A DNA stretch of 64,000 nucleotides, taken from positions 62,001 to 126,000 of the forward strand of contig CAZGAQ010000005.1 in assembly GCA_964523405.1 (NCBI GenBank), read 5' to 3'. Made by a program: the position numbers and the translations under genes. Shown piece by piece: positions 50,300 through 58,684 of this stretch. Source of the DNA: CAZGAQ01 sp964523405 (GTDB lineage: Bacteria; Planctomycetota; Phycisphaerae; UBA1845; Fen-1342). The notes beneath the pieces were generated by a model that was given only the letters and a program-made list of their open reading frames with translations, was not told the origin of the DNA and made no database searches. The first letter of the stretch is position 1. Each line of letters starts with the position of its first letter.

Positions 50300-51490
50300 G
50301 TGGCAGAGCGGATCTACTTCGACAATTCGGCGACGACGCCGCTGGACCGGCGGGTGCGCGCGGCGATGGCGCCCTACGCGGACGGCGAGTTTGGCAACCC
50401 GTCGAGCCTCTACGCCGAGGGTCGCGCGGCCCGGGCCGCCGTTGAAGCGGCGCGCGGACATGTGGCCGCGCTGGTCGGAGCCGGGCGCGGCGGGGTCATC
50501 TTCACCGGCGGCGGCACCGAGGCGAACAACCTGGCGCTGCAGGGCGTCATGCGGCTGACGGCGGGCGCGGCAGGGCACGTAGTCGTGAGTGCGATCGAGC
50601 ATCCGGCCATCCTGGAACCGGTGCGCTGGCTGGCCCGTCAGGGCGTGCAGGTGTCGGTGGTCGGCGTGGACCCGGAGGGGCTGGTGAACCCGGAGGATGT
50701 CGCCGGCGCGATTCGGCCTGACACGCAGTTGGTCTCGATCATGGCTGCTAACAACGTAATCGGTACGCTGCAACCGGTGCGCGAAATCGGCGCCATCTGC
50801 CGGGCGCGCGGCGTGTTGTTTCACACGGACGCGGTACAGGCGGCGGGGAAGGTGCCGCTGGATTTGCAGCGCGACAACATCGACCTGCTGTCGCTGTCAG
50901 GACACAAGCTGCATGGGCCGAAGGGGGTCGGCGCGCTGGTGGTGCGCGCGGGGCTGAACCTGGAGCCGTTGCTCCTCGGCGGCGGTCAGGAGCGGGGTCT
51001 ACGCAGCGGCACCGAGAACGTCGCCGGGATCGTCGGTTTGGGCGCGGCCGCACAACTCGCTCTGGCGGAAGGCGGGGACGTGATTGTCCGCCTCGTCCAG
51101 CTCCGCGAGCGCCTGATTGTCGGCGTGCTGGAGGCGGTGCCGGAGGCGTACCTGATCGGCGATCGTTACCGGCGGCTGCCGGGCCACGCGTGCCTGGGCC
51201 TGGCGGGTCTGGAGGGCGAGAGCATCAAGGTGATGCTGGCACTCGATGAGGCCGGCATCGCCGTTTCGACGGGCAGCGCCTGCAGCACGCACCAGGCGGC
51301 GGAGCCGTCCTATGTATTGCGGGCCATGGGTTTCGACGCGTTCCGAGCGCGTGGTGCGCTGCGGATCACGCTGGGGCGACAGAACACGGAAGCGGAAGTG
51401 GAGCGTTTTCTGGACATCCTGCCGGGCGTCGTGGCCGCGCTGCGTCCGATAGCGAGCCGGCTGGTGCCCAGCATGGGAGTGACGCAATGA
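50300..51490 (+). CDS. Cysteine desulfurase (NifS/IscS group)
   Basis: A 396-residue PLP enzyme starting at a GTG. The N-terminus IYFDNSATTPLD, the GGTEANNLALQG cofactor region, the Lys in SLSGHKLHGPKGVGALVV and the active-site cysteine loop VSTGSACSTHQAAEPS define group I cysteine desulfurases (Cys about 325). It removes sulfur from cysteine as an enzyme persulfide for Fe-S clusters, thiolated tRNA or other sulfur cofactors, and some members use selenocysteine. No IscU, IscR or tRNA thiolase is adjacent; the Fe-S protein gene that follows overlaps by four bases, suggesting a dedicated pair. Confidence 0.93.
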   Translation: MAERIYFDNSATTPLDRRVRAAMAPYADGEFGNPSSLYAEGRAARAAVEAARGHVAALVGAGRGGVIFTGGGTEANNLALQGVMRLTAGAAGHVVVSAIEHPAILEPVRWLARQGVQVSVVGVDPEGLVNPEDVAGAIRPDTQLVSIMAANNVIGTLQPVREIGAICRARGVLFHTDAVQAAGKVPLDLQRDNIDLLSLSGHKLHGPKGVGALVVRAGLNLEPLLLGGGQERGLRSGTENVAGIVGLGAAAQLALAEGGDVIVRLVQLRERLIVGVLEAVPEAYLIGDRYRRLPGHACLGLAGLEGESIKVMLALDEAGIAVSTGSACSTHQAAEPSYVLRAMGFDAFRARGALRITLGRQNTEAEVERFLDILPGVVAALRPIASRLVPSMGVTQ

Positions 51491-52263
51491 CGAGTGTGGC
51501 GGAACTGCCGGGGTTGGACTGTGGGCTATGCGGATTTCGTAAGTGTGCGGACCTGGCGGCGCGGCTGGAGGACGAGCCCAAGCTGCTGGACCGCTGCATT
51601 CACCTGAAGAAGGGCGATCTCGGAACCGGCGGCCGGGTCATGCAGAGTATGCCCGCGGCGACGGGGACGCTGGCGCTCGGCGCGCAGGAGGGGGCCTGTG
51701 GAGACGACGCGGCGTGCGCAGGCTGCGCTACGGTCGCCGGGATGCGCGTGAACCTGCCGGCGCGGCAGCGCAGTCGCGGACTGGGCGATGAAGTCACCTG
51801 GCGCGACAGCCTCGACCGTGAGTTCGACTTCTACCTCGAGCACTTCCCGGAAGAGCCGGGGCCGCGCGAGACGATCATCCCGCACAACCCGATGATCACG
51901 CGCGAGATGGAGATCACTAAGGGCGACCTGCTCATCGGCCGGCCGCTGGGCATGTCCTGCGGCTGTCCAATCACGCACTGCGGGGTGGTGATGGACGTGG
52001 ATCACCGCACGGGCGTGATCAACTGGTGCGTGACGGGGCCGCTGAAGGTGCGGGAGCACGGCTTCAAAGACGTCGGGTACTACATCGCCGAGGCGTATGA
52101 CGGCCTGATTCGCATGGCCCGCTGCGACATCCGCATCGGCGCGCGTTACTTTTTCCAGCCGCGCATGTGCATGCTCCAGTGGCGGCACAGCGGGCTGGTC
52201 AACTTCGTGAACAAGGCGAAGGACGGTCTGCAGGTACGGCTGGAGGGGCTCTGGATCGGCTAA
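51487..52263 (+). CDS. Fe-S cluster protein with N-terminal CxxCxxxxC domain
   Basis: A 258-residue protein whose N-terminus, LDCGLCGFRKCADLAARL (residues 10-27), is the Fe-S domain seen in corrinoid Fe-S and related electron carriers (CGxCGxxxC). Further Cys pairs occur: CIHLKK, CGDDAACAGC (about 75-85) and a late SCGCPITHCGVVMDVDHRTG. The remaining domain (about 100-258) is conserved-looking, with ITKGDLLIGRPLGMSC and an FFQPRMCMLQW segment, but I know no name for it. The last gene of the operon, it overlaps the desulfurase gene and could be its cluster scaffold or the client itself. Confidence 0.7.
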   Translation: MTSVAELPGLDCGLCGFRKCADLAARLEDEPKLLDRCIHLKKGDLGTGGRVMQSMPAATGTLALGAQEGACGDDAACAGCATVAGMRVNLPARQRSRGLGDEVTWRDSLDREFDFYLEHFPEEPGPRETIIPHNPMITREMEITKGDLLIGRPLGMSCGCPITHCGVVMDVDHRTGVINWCVTGPLKVREHGFKDVGYYIAEAYDGLIRMARCDIRIGARYFFQPRMCMLQWRHSGLVNFVNKAKDGLQVRLEGLWIG

Positions 52264-52496
52264 GCCGGACGCGTACGCGGCAGCGGGGGCGCAGCCAACC
52301 GGCGAAGTCGGCGCGGCCGCGTGGGGCAACCGGGGCCCGATTGGTCCGATAGGGCGCGGGGCTCGGGCCGGATTGGGGCAGCACTGGGGTTGGGGTGTCG
52401 CTGTGCAGGGATTACAATGGTCGAGGGCCGAAGAGTGGCCATTTCGCCGCGGACTGGAACGTTTCAGTCTTGATTGGCCCCGAGGATACATCGACC
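52264..52496. other. Intergenic region after the four-gene operon
   Basis: About 230 bases of GC-rich DNA with no clear T-run terminator and no convincing gene. Confidence 0.35.
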
Positions 52497-54110
52497 ATGA
52501 GCGTGCCCCTGAAGCTGGGTGACTACGAGCTGAATCTAGCCATCTACACGACCGAGCCGACTTACTACGAGCCGCAGGAGTGGCGCGCTGACGGTGACTC
52601 GTTCCACTGTGCGCGCCTCCTCTACGGCGACACGGGCGAGAAGCGCGCCGCCACAGACAGTTCCGTGACGGTCCGCAGCCTGCCGGCCGGTCATGGCCGA
52701 ATCAGACTGCAGATTTCGTGCCGGCATGAGCGGGCGGTCAAGGGCATCAAGCTCACGCTGAATGTGCCGTACATGCCGATGCTCGCGCCGGAGAAGATCG
52801 ACCTCGTCGAAGCGACCTGGCGGCAGTGGGATTTCCCGCGCGACTGGCGGACGGGCTTCGCCGTCTGGGAGCACGACGGTGCGGACGCGGCCGGGCGCTA
52901 CTTCACCGTCGTCACGAAAGAGACGCCGTGGCGTTTTCGCCGCATCCGCGCGCTGAAGATGGGCGACCGCATGCGGCTGGAGATTGTCCAGGACGCCTCC
53001 CTCCGGCAGCGCACGCGGCGGTTCGAGTCCAGCGTTTGGGAGATCGGCTACCACACGGAGATCGATAGTCTGCTCGATGACTACGCGCGGTTCGTGATGC
53101 AGGCGTTCGGGGCGCAGGACTTCGCGCGGCGGCAGGACATGCCGGCGTGGACGCGGCAGGTCGGGCTGGCGGTGAACTTGCACGGGGCGGACTGGAACGG
53201 CCACGTACATCTGGACTTCGCCGGGATGACCCGGGTGTGCGAGATGCTCGCGCAGCACTTCCCGGCGACGCAGACGCTTCTGTACCCGATCGGCTGGGAC
53301 GGTCCGTACATGCGGCGCTATCCGGATTTTCAGCCGGGCGAGGCGCTCGGCGGACACGAGGGCTTTCGGGCGTTCTGCAGTCGGGCGCGCGGACTGGGCT
53401 TCCACGTCATGCCGCACCTGAACGCGATGGCCGTCAACATGCAGCACCCGTTGTACCTCCAGCACCTCAAGGACTACGTGATCCGCGACTGGAACGGCAT
53501 CCAGCGGCACAGCTACACGATCGACTGGGATTACGACGGGCAAGGCGATCCAGCCCATGCGTACATCGCGCTGGAGCCGCCGGCGCTGCGCGAAATCCTC
53601 GTCGAGCGCATCGGCGCGCTGGTCCGCGACTATGGCATTGACGCTGTGTTTCTCGACGAGACCTGCAACGTCTTCTACAACGATCCGGCCTGGGACCAGG
53701 TCGAGGGCGTGCGGCGGCTGGTGCGCGAGTTGCACGAGCGGTATCCGGAATTGCTGATCGCCGGCGAGGAGTGGAACGAGACGCTGTTGGGACTGACGCC
53801 CGTCGTGCAAATCTGGGAGGAGACGCAGGATGGGCGGAAGGCGTTCGGACGCGAGAAGTCGCCGCTGATGCGGACGTGGGGGGGCCGGTTCATCCGGGCG
53901 CTCGGGTATCTGGCGCTGGCCTCGCCGGACGGACGGACAGGCGTACACGAATGGCCGGACGTGCCGTGGGTGGACGAGCGGCAGAACGAGGCGTTCTACG
54001 TGCCGACGTTGTCGTTCACGCGGGAGACGCTGGAGCGCGGAATGCCGGGCGTGCTGGCGACGATCGAGCGGGCGAAGGACTATGTGCAGCGGTTTGGGCA
54101 GGGAGCGTAG
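52497..54110 (+). CDS. TIM-barrel glycoside hydrolase-like protein (family uncertain)
   Basis: From an ATG at 52497 this encodes 537 residues. The N-terminal 200 residues are beta-rich. From about 220 a TIM-barrel pattern begins: LYPIGWDGPYMRRYPDFQPG, FHVMPHLNAMAVN, DWNGIQRHSYTIDWDYDGQGD, and GIDAVFLDETCNVFYND, where Asp-Glu would be catalytic, then AGEEWNETLLG. The order recalls alpha-amylase-like or DUF6259-type glycosidases. There is no signal peptide. No neighbouring carbohydrate gene suggests a substrate. Confidence 0.6.
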   Translation: MSVPLKLGDYELNLAIYTTEPTYYEPQEWRADGDSFHCARLLYGDTGEKRAATDSSVTVRSLPAGHGRIRLQISCRHERAVKGIKLTLNVPYMPMLAPEKIDLVEATWRQWDFPRDWRTGFAVWEHDGADAAGRYFTVVTKETPWRFRRIRALKMGDRMRLEIVQDASLRQRTRRFESSVWEIGYHTEIDSLLDDYARFVMQAFGAQDFARRQDMPAWTRQVGLAVNLHGADWNGHVHLDFAGMTRVCEMLAQHFPATQTLLYPIGWDGPYMRRYPDFQPGEALGGHEGFRAFCSRARGLGFHVMPHLNAMAVNMQHPLYLQHLKDYVIRDWNGIQRHSYTIDWDYDGQGDPAHAYIALEPPALREILVERIGALVRDYGIDAVFLDETCNVFYNDPAWDQVEGVRRLVRELHERYPELLIAGEEWNETLLGLTPVVQIWEETQDGRKAFGREKSPLMRTWGGRFIRALGYLALASPDGRTGVHEWPDVPWVDERQNEAFYVPTLSFTRETLERGMPGVLATIERAKDYVQRFGQGA

Positions 54111-54277
54111 ATCGCGTTCCATCGGCTGGAGCAAGAGATGCTGGTGCCGCCGTGGCGACTCGCCGGGGCGGCTTGCGACGGCGAATGGGCTGAGCGATGA
54201 TGTCGTTTGGGCGCGCCCGCGGTGTGGACGCGCGGTCGAGACGCGCGGGGTTCGCGCCCTGTCGGGGAGATCGAGCG

Positions 54278-55261
54278 ATGAGACAGGCATTGCTGGTGCT
54301 GGTGGCGGGGATTGCGGGGGTCGTCACGGCTGCCGGAATTGAGCCGCCGCCGCCCACTACGGCCGCCGCGACCACGCAGGCGAGCGTGCCGGGGAAGGGG
54401 AAGGGTCCCAGGTGGGAAATGCCGGGCGGCATGCGGGCGGCACTCGACGGCTTTCGCGCGGCGCTGCGTGCGAACGAATGGGACAAGGCGTTGTCGTCCT
54501 GCACGGAGGAAACGCGAGCCCGGGCGAAGGAGTACGGGACGGCGGAGCGCTATCTGCGTGACTACGTGCCGATCAAGGAGTTGTTGGCGGAGGCCGACTA
54601 CATGAACTGCGGCGGGGGCTGGCGCCGCGGCGCAACCGACGTGAAGTTTACGACGTTCTTCGTGCGACTGCCGCAGCCGGGGAGTGACGAGGACGCGGAT
54701 TGGGACTGGTCGGTGGAGGAGCTGGGGGGGAGTTTTCGCCTGAACCTGCCGGAAGTAACGGTGGCGGAACGCGTGAAGCGGGAGCAGGACCGCCGCCGGC
54801 GCCAGAAGGCGGAGGCCGAAGCACGGTGGCAGGCGTTGGAGCCGAAGCTGGCGGGATTGCGGACGGAACTTGTCGCGCTGCCCGGGGAGTACCGCGTCGG
54901 CGGACCGATCTGTGTTCGACTTGAACTGGTCAATGGCGGACAAGACGACGTGTTCTATGACAGCCAGCACGTGGGCAAGCTGGAGAGTATGACGATCACT
55001 GCTGAAGACGGGTCGACCGTACGGTACACGGCGGGCTTCTGCCAGACCTGCGCCCGGTACGTCGCCATTCGCCCTGGCGAGATGGTGGTCCTGCTCGAAT
55101 CACTGGACCTGGCGCAGCAGTACGCCATCAGTGAGCCCGGCAAGTACTGCGTCCAGTTCAATGGGCACGGACTGTCGATCGGGGACAAGGCGGGGTCGGA
55201 TCAGTTTCTGGCGCGGCGCCAATTCCCCTCGAACAGCATCGAGATCGTTGTCCGGCCGTAG
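54278..55261 (+). CDS. Secreted protein of unknown function
   Basis: The ATG at 54278 has GGGGAGATCG upstream. The 327 residues begin with a signal peptide (residues 1-18, VVTAAG), then a Pro/Thr-rich linker. The first domain (about 45-150, WEMPGGMRAALDGFRAALRANEWDKALSSC) resembles a helical or NTF2-like scaffold found in secreted planctomycete proteins; an Arg/Gln/Lys-rich coil (about 165-200) follows and a beta domain ends it. I do not assign a function. Confidence 0.6.
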   Translation: MRQALLVLVAGIAGVVTAAGIEPPPPTTAAATTQASVPGKGKGPRWEMPGGMRAALDGFRAALRANEWDKALSSCTEETRARAKEYGTAERYLRDYVPIKELLAEADYMNCGGGWRRGATDVKFTTFFVRLPQPGSDEDADWDWSVEELGGSFRLNLPEVTVAERVKREQDRRRRQKAEAEARWQALEPKLAGLRTELVALPGEYRVGGPICVRLELVNGGQDDVFYDSQHVGKLESMTITAEDGSTVRYTAGFCQTCARYVAIRPGEMVVLLESLDLAQQYAISEPGKYCVQFNGHGLSIGDKAGSDQFLARRQFPSNSIEIVVRP

Positions 55262-55426
55262 GTGTACGGACGCGGCATGGCCGGCGTCCGCGGGGCGGCG
55301 TGCCGGGCGGTTGCGGCGGGCGGGCGGCGGCGACACAATGGTCATACAGAGTCCCGTGGCCGCAGGTGGTTGATCGCCGGCCGGCGTTTTCGGCAGGTTG
55401 ATTGGGCGCCGCGGCAGCAGGCATCT

Positions 55427-55522
55427 GGGAGTGTACGCGTTCCTGGTGGGCGCCGCGGTCTTCAAAACCGTTGAAGGGCTGTACAAGCAGTCCTTGGTAG
55501 GTTCGATTCCTATCCACTCCCG
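55427..55522 (+). tRNA. selC: tRNA-Sec (anticodon TCA)
   Basis: The 96-base element folds as a selenocysteine tRNA. The acceptor pairs GGGAGTG/CACTCCC with discriminator G, the D-stem has six pairs (GCGTTC/GGGCGC), the anticodon arm is GCGGT-CTTCAAA-ACCGT with anticodon TCA at 55462-55464 and the same loop as E. coli selC, and a long variable arm has an 8-bp stem AAGGGCTG/CAGTCCTT. The T-arm is GTAGG-TTCGATT-CCTAT. The eighth acceptor pair would be T-C, an unusual mismatch in the otherwise 8+5 bacterial design. CCA is not encoded. It decodes UGA with SelA, SelB and SelD, none of which is in this window. Confidence 0.95.
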
Positions 55523-55769
55523 TGACGGCGGGCTTCTGCGGGTTGAAGCGCCTGGCCACCGTCGTCGGCCCGGTCGCGGCGCATGGGCGAGAAGACCCGG
55601 CCGCTCGGAGACCGCCGACTGTGCCGGACGATTGCCGCGAGCGGGATGAGTTTGCGGCTGGCCCGAACTTGGCCGGCAAGCGGCCGTGCCACCCGGACGT
55701 CAGGCACGGAGGCCTGACGCTACGGATCCCGTGACGGCGGCGCTGGCCCTGCAACGGTGATATCCTCCC
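55523..55769. repeat. tRNA-Sec trailer region with CGTCAGGC/GCCTGACG hairpin
   Basis: The gap between selC and the phosphoesterase gene contains CGTCAGGC (55697-55704) paired with GCCTGACG (55712-55719). Its right part, GGCACGGAGGCCTGACGC (55703-55720), recurs inverted at 41473-41490. There is no T-run. Confidence 0.5.
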
Positions 55770-56639
55770 ATGTCCACCTGGTTCTTCGTCTCCGATCTGC
55801 ACGGCCTGCGCGGACGCTATGAGGCGCTCGTCGCACGCGCGGCGGCGGAGCGGCCGGAAGCGGTGCTGCTGGGCGGGGATTTGCTGCCGAGCGGGTCGCT
55901 AGCGCGGGCGCTGGGGCAGGATGGCGGAGACTTCCTGGCGGAATGGCTGATGCCGGCGTTCGTGCGGCTGAAGGCGGACATGGGAGCGGCCTATCCGCGC
56001 GTGTTGGTAATCCTGGGCAATGACGATCCGCGCTGCGAGGAAGCGGGGATGCACGCGGGTGAGCAGGCGGGACTGTGGGAGTACATCCACGGGCGGCGTG
56101 TCACGATCGGCGGATACGACGTGTACGGGTACGCGTGTGTGCCGCCGACGCCATTCATGCTGAAGGACTGGGAACGGTACGACGTGTCGCAATATGTCGA
56201 TCCAGGGTGCATTTCTCCGGAAGAGGGGCAGCGGACTGTGCCGGTGGCGCCGGAGGAGATTCGCTACGCGACCATCGCGGACGAACTTGCACGGCTCGTT
56301 GGCACGAACGACCTGACGCGCGCGGTGCTGCTGTGCCATGCCCCACCGTATGACACGCACCTCGACCGAGCGGCGCTCGATGGACGGATGGTCGATCATG
56401 CGCCGATGGACGTGCACGTGGGGAGCGTGGCGTTGCGGCGGTTCATCGAGGCGCGCGGGCCGCGTGTGACGCTCCACGGGCATATCCATGAGTCGGCGCG
56501 GATGACCGGAGACTGGTCACAGCAAATCGGGCGGACATGGTGTTTGTCGGCGGCGCATGACACGCGGGATTTGGCGCTGGTGCGGTTCGATCCCGGCAAT
56601 CCGGGGGCGGCGACACGCGAGTTGTTGGCGATTTCGTAG
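55770..56639 (+). CDS. Calcineurin-like metallophosphoesterase
   Basis: A 289-residue protein with the metal-binding blocks FVSDLHG (residues 6-12), GGDLLPSG, LGNDDPRCE, LLCHAPPYDTHLDRAA and LHGHIHESA, giving the full set of Asp/His/Asn ligands for a dinuclear phosphoesterase. Substrates of such orphan members range from nucleotides to phosphoproteins. The TIADELARLVGTNDLTRAVLL linker is unremarkable. The gene stands alone, without a strong ribosome-binding site (ATCCTCCC lies upstream). Confidence 0.88.
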   Translation: MSTWFFVSDLHGLRGRYEALVARAAAERPEAVLLGGDLLPSGSLARALGQDGGDFLAEWLMPAFVRLKADMGAAYPRVLVILGNDDPRCEEAGMHAGEQAGLWEYIHGRRVTIGGYDVYGYACVPPTPFMLKDWERYDVSQYVDPGCISPEEGQRTVPVAPEEIRYATIADELARLVGTNDLTRAVLLCHAPPYDTHLDRAALDGRMVDHAPMDVHVGSVALRRFIEARGPRVTLHGHIHESARMTGDWSQQIGRTWCLSAAHDTRDLALVRFDPGNPGAATRELLAIS

Positions 56640-56935
56640 GCGCGTGGGGACGGCGCCCAACGGCGGGAGCCGATTGCGCTGGGCTCCGGGCCAAACCCGG
56701 TTCCCACGGTAGCCGTCGCTCCGGAGTCGCCCGGAGCCCAACCTGCTTCCGCCTTCAACATCGGCCACGGCGGGTGGACGCTACACGTGTGGAGACCGTG
56801 ACAGCGGCGGGAGCGCAAGCGGCGAGTTTGGGGATTTCGAGTTGCGATACACCGCCCCCCCTCGGTACGCTCTCGCCCCGTGCGCCCGGCCGGCGGAGTG
56901 GCTCCAGACGTCTGCGGCGCCAGCAAGGAAGTACC
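56640..56935. repeat. Long intergenic inverted repeat
   Basis: TGGGCTCCGGGC (56680-56691) and GCCCGGAGCCCA (56729-56740) are perfect 12-base inverted arms around a 37-base spacer that carries its own CGG/CCG pairs. It follows the phosphoesterase gene; no T-run is present. No other feature is seen in the remaining DNA. Confidence 0.5.
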
Positions 56936-57487
56936 ATGAAGAAGATTCGTCTCCAGGCCCAGCAGGCTACGCCCGAACTGATGGCGCAGCTCGAAGCGCG
57001 CGGCCTGCTCAAGCGACTGGTCCCCTCCCCGAAGGCCCTCGCCGTTCCGCAGGGTGATCAGGTCGTCGAACGCGTCGAACTGGCGGCCGAAGGCACAGGG
57101 CCTTGGCAGATGCTCGTCGTGGCGTGCAACCGGATCAAGCTGGATCACCTGGCGGCCCACGGCGACGCCGAAAGCTGGCTGTTCTTCGCAAATCCCGCCA
57201 GCAAGCCGCTGCTGTACGTCGTCGCGACGTGCAAGCTGACCGAATTCCAGGCGAAGGCGGCGGCGGGCACGTTGACCGCGGACGACATCATCGTGCTGCA
57301 GCTTAAGCCGAACGACCCAGCCACGAGCTACTTCACGGTTCCGGGTGGGGTCCTGCATGACGAGCTGACCTTCCCCGGCCCGGGTCTGGGCCCCATTTTC
57401 CACGTGCCGGAACCGAGCCGGATGGGACACACGGAGGTGTGGCTGAAGGAATACGACTTCGAAATCGTGCCGGCCGCGGGGAAATGA
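56936..57487 (+). CDS. Cytoplasmic protein of unknown function
   Basis: The ATG at 56936 has AAGGAAG upstream. The 183-residue protein has no signal peptide or membrane segment. It begins MKKIRLQAQQATPELMAQLEARG and contains ILVVACNRIKLDHL-like and DDIIVLQLKPNDPATSYF segments with mixed alpha/beta character. I do not recognise it. Genes on both sides point elsewhere, so context gives no clue. Confidence 0.6.
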   Translation: MKKIRLQAQQATPELMAQLEARGLLKRLVPSPKALAVPQGDQVVERVELAAEGTGPWQMLVVACNRIKLDHLAAHGDAESWLFFANPASKPLLYVVATCKLTEFQAKAAAGTLTADDIIVLQLKPNDPATSYFTVPGGVLHDELTFPGPGLGPIFHVPEPSRMGHTEVWLKEYDFEIVPAAGK

Positions 57488-57585
57488 GGCGGCGTGAAGC
57501 AACGGTATGGCCTGGACGGTCTTGGCGTGCCCCCCGCTGAATGAGCGCGTGCGGTGGGGCGCCCGCAGCATGGGGCGCAAGACAA

Positions 57586-57628
57586 GGCCGCACGCTCAAC
57601 CCCGGTTCACGGGGCTGGGCGTGCGGCC
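57586..57628. terminator. Large bipartite hairpin between convergent genes
   Basis: GGCCGCACGC (57586-57595) pairs with GCGTGCGGCC (57619-57628). The inner CCCCG/CGGGG stem closes a GTTCA loop, giving 15 perfect pairs with a small internal loop. No T-run follows on either strand. It is a likely structural punctuation between the unknown protein and the small lipoprotein gene. Confidence 0.5.
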
Positions 57629-57715
57629 GGTGAGTTTCGCTCCGGGCGCACCCGCGGCACGTGTGACCGAGCGCGGCCAAACACGGGTGGCGTCGACCGA
57701 GTTTGGAAGCCGCGC

Positions 57716-57919
57716 CTAGCGCGTATACCAGCGTGAGAGGCGAGTCTGTCGATCGGCCAGCCAGATCATGTTCCAGTCATCGGCCATGCCGCGTACGTCG
57801 AGTTCGGCGGACTGCCGGAACGTGTATACGTTCTCGTCGCCGGTCCGGGTGATCCCGGCGCAACCCGCACCGTACGCCACCGCCGCCGCCAGAACCGTCA
57901 GCCAGAGCCACTTTCGCAT
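57716..57919 (-). CDS. Small lipoprotein of unknown function
   Basis: A 67-residue protein with AAAGGG upstream of the ATG. The signal peptide ends AYGAGC (Cys about 20), a good lipobox. The mature 48 residues contain ENVYTFRQSAELDVRGMADDWNMIW, with no recognised family. The compact size and clear lipobox support a real gene. Confidence 0.65.
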   Translation of the reverse strand: MRKWLWLTVLAAAVAYGAGCAGITRTGDENVYTFRQSAELDVRGMADDWNMIWLADRQTRLSRWYTR

Positions 57920-58032
57920 TGTACAACCCTTTCCAGGAACAGCTTCCAGGTTGATGGTCGTAGTTTCCTGTGCAGTCAGACGGCTGTCAACCGGGAATCC
58001 CCGCGTCCGCGCGGCGCACACCGGCCGGACCG

Positions 58033-58314
58033 CTATTCTGCCAATTGATACGTGCCGTGCCCGGCGCGATTGAGCTTGCCGAGACGATGCAATTCGTCCC
58101 AGACCTCCTGTGGGTACTGCGCTGGGGGAACGATCGCGATGATCCCGGAGCGTCCACCGCTGCTCATCGGTCCGCGGCCGAGGCGGGACTCGTCATCCAG
58201 GCGTGCGAGCTTGAGGCGTTTCTTGAAGGCCTTCATCGCGGCCTTCAGCATTTCGGGGGTGATGGCGGGATTGGGGCCGGGACCGGGCGGGGGTGGGGAC
58301 GTCGGATCCGTCAT
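58033..58314 (-). CDS. Small unknown protein with proline-rich N-terminus
   Basis: A 93-residue protein with GAGAGGATG upstream of the ATG at 58314. The first 18 residues are Pro-rich (TSPPPPGPGPNP). A helical, Lys/Arg-rich segment follows (ITPEMLKAAMKAFKKRLKLARLD), and a C-terminal block AQYPQEVWDELHRLGKLNRAGHGTYQLAE. The order resembles small regulatory or toxin-antitoxin-like DNA-binding proteins but no family is assigned. A predicted promoter TGGACA-16-TATCGT lies just upstream. Confidence 0.55.
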   Translation of the reverse strand: MTDPTSPPPPGPGPNPAITPEMLKAAMKAFKKRLKLARLDDESRLGRGPMSSGGRSGIIAIVPPAQYPQEVWDELHRLGKLNRAGHGTYQLAE

Positions 58315-58684
58315 CGGGCATCCTCTCAGCAGAAGCGCGTATGATTGGACGATACCGCCAGGAGTTGGGTTGTCCAGTGGGTCGGCGAAGGGGCGACTGT
58401 GCGGCGCCAACAGTGGCCACGTCGCGCAACAAAAAAGCCCAAGTGGGGGGCTGACAGGCCGGGGGGGAAACCTGTGCATGCCGCGCTCCACTCAGGCATT
58501 TATGAGTATAGGTGATCGCGGATTGCATGCAAGGGGGCGGGGCGAAATTCTGTGCCGCGGGTCGTCGCCTGTTTGGCGGACGGCAACGGAGCCACGGCGG
58601 GGCGCTTCCACGCCGAAGTCCGAGGGGGTAGCTTGTCCCGCGCGATGGATGGGGGTGTCGGTCGTCAAGAGCGTTAAGGGAGCC
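58315..58684. other. Intergenic region upstream of the 93-residue gene
   Basis: This 370-base gap contains candidate sRNA C and its promoter. Downstream toward 58684 no further protein gene or clear signal for the GT4 gene was found except its ribosome-binding site. Confidence 0.5.
58431..58498 (-). ncRNA. Candidate small RNA C with C-rich loops
   Basis: On the minus strand TTGCAT (58527-58532), 16 bases and TATACT (58505-58510) predict a start near 58498. The transcript then has a hairpin ACAGG/CCTGT whose 12-base loop reads TTTCCCCCCCGG, and an AGCCC/GGGCT hairpin (58436-58452) followed by TTTTTTG, an intrinsic terminator. The predicted RNA is about 68 nt and ends before the 93-residue gene. 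It could be a regulator with C-rich loops, or an attenuated leader for that gene, which has its own promoter. The terminator stem is only five pairs. Confidence 0.45.

Noticed and set aside
51487..52263. In-frame TGA as selenocysteine codon in the Fe-S protein gene
   Set aside because: The reading frame is continuous with no internal TGA; the same is true of every other gene I read.
52536..54290. 584-residue open frame opposite the TIM-barrel gene
   Set aside because: The plus-strand protein has a plausible catalytic barrel. The antisense product is Arg/Pro/His-rich and unlike a protein.
55427..55522. Serine or leucine tRNA
   Set aside because: The long variable arm is shared, but the TCA anticodon, 6-bp D-stem and E. 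coli selC-like loop fit selenocysteine tRNA only.
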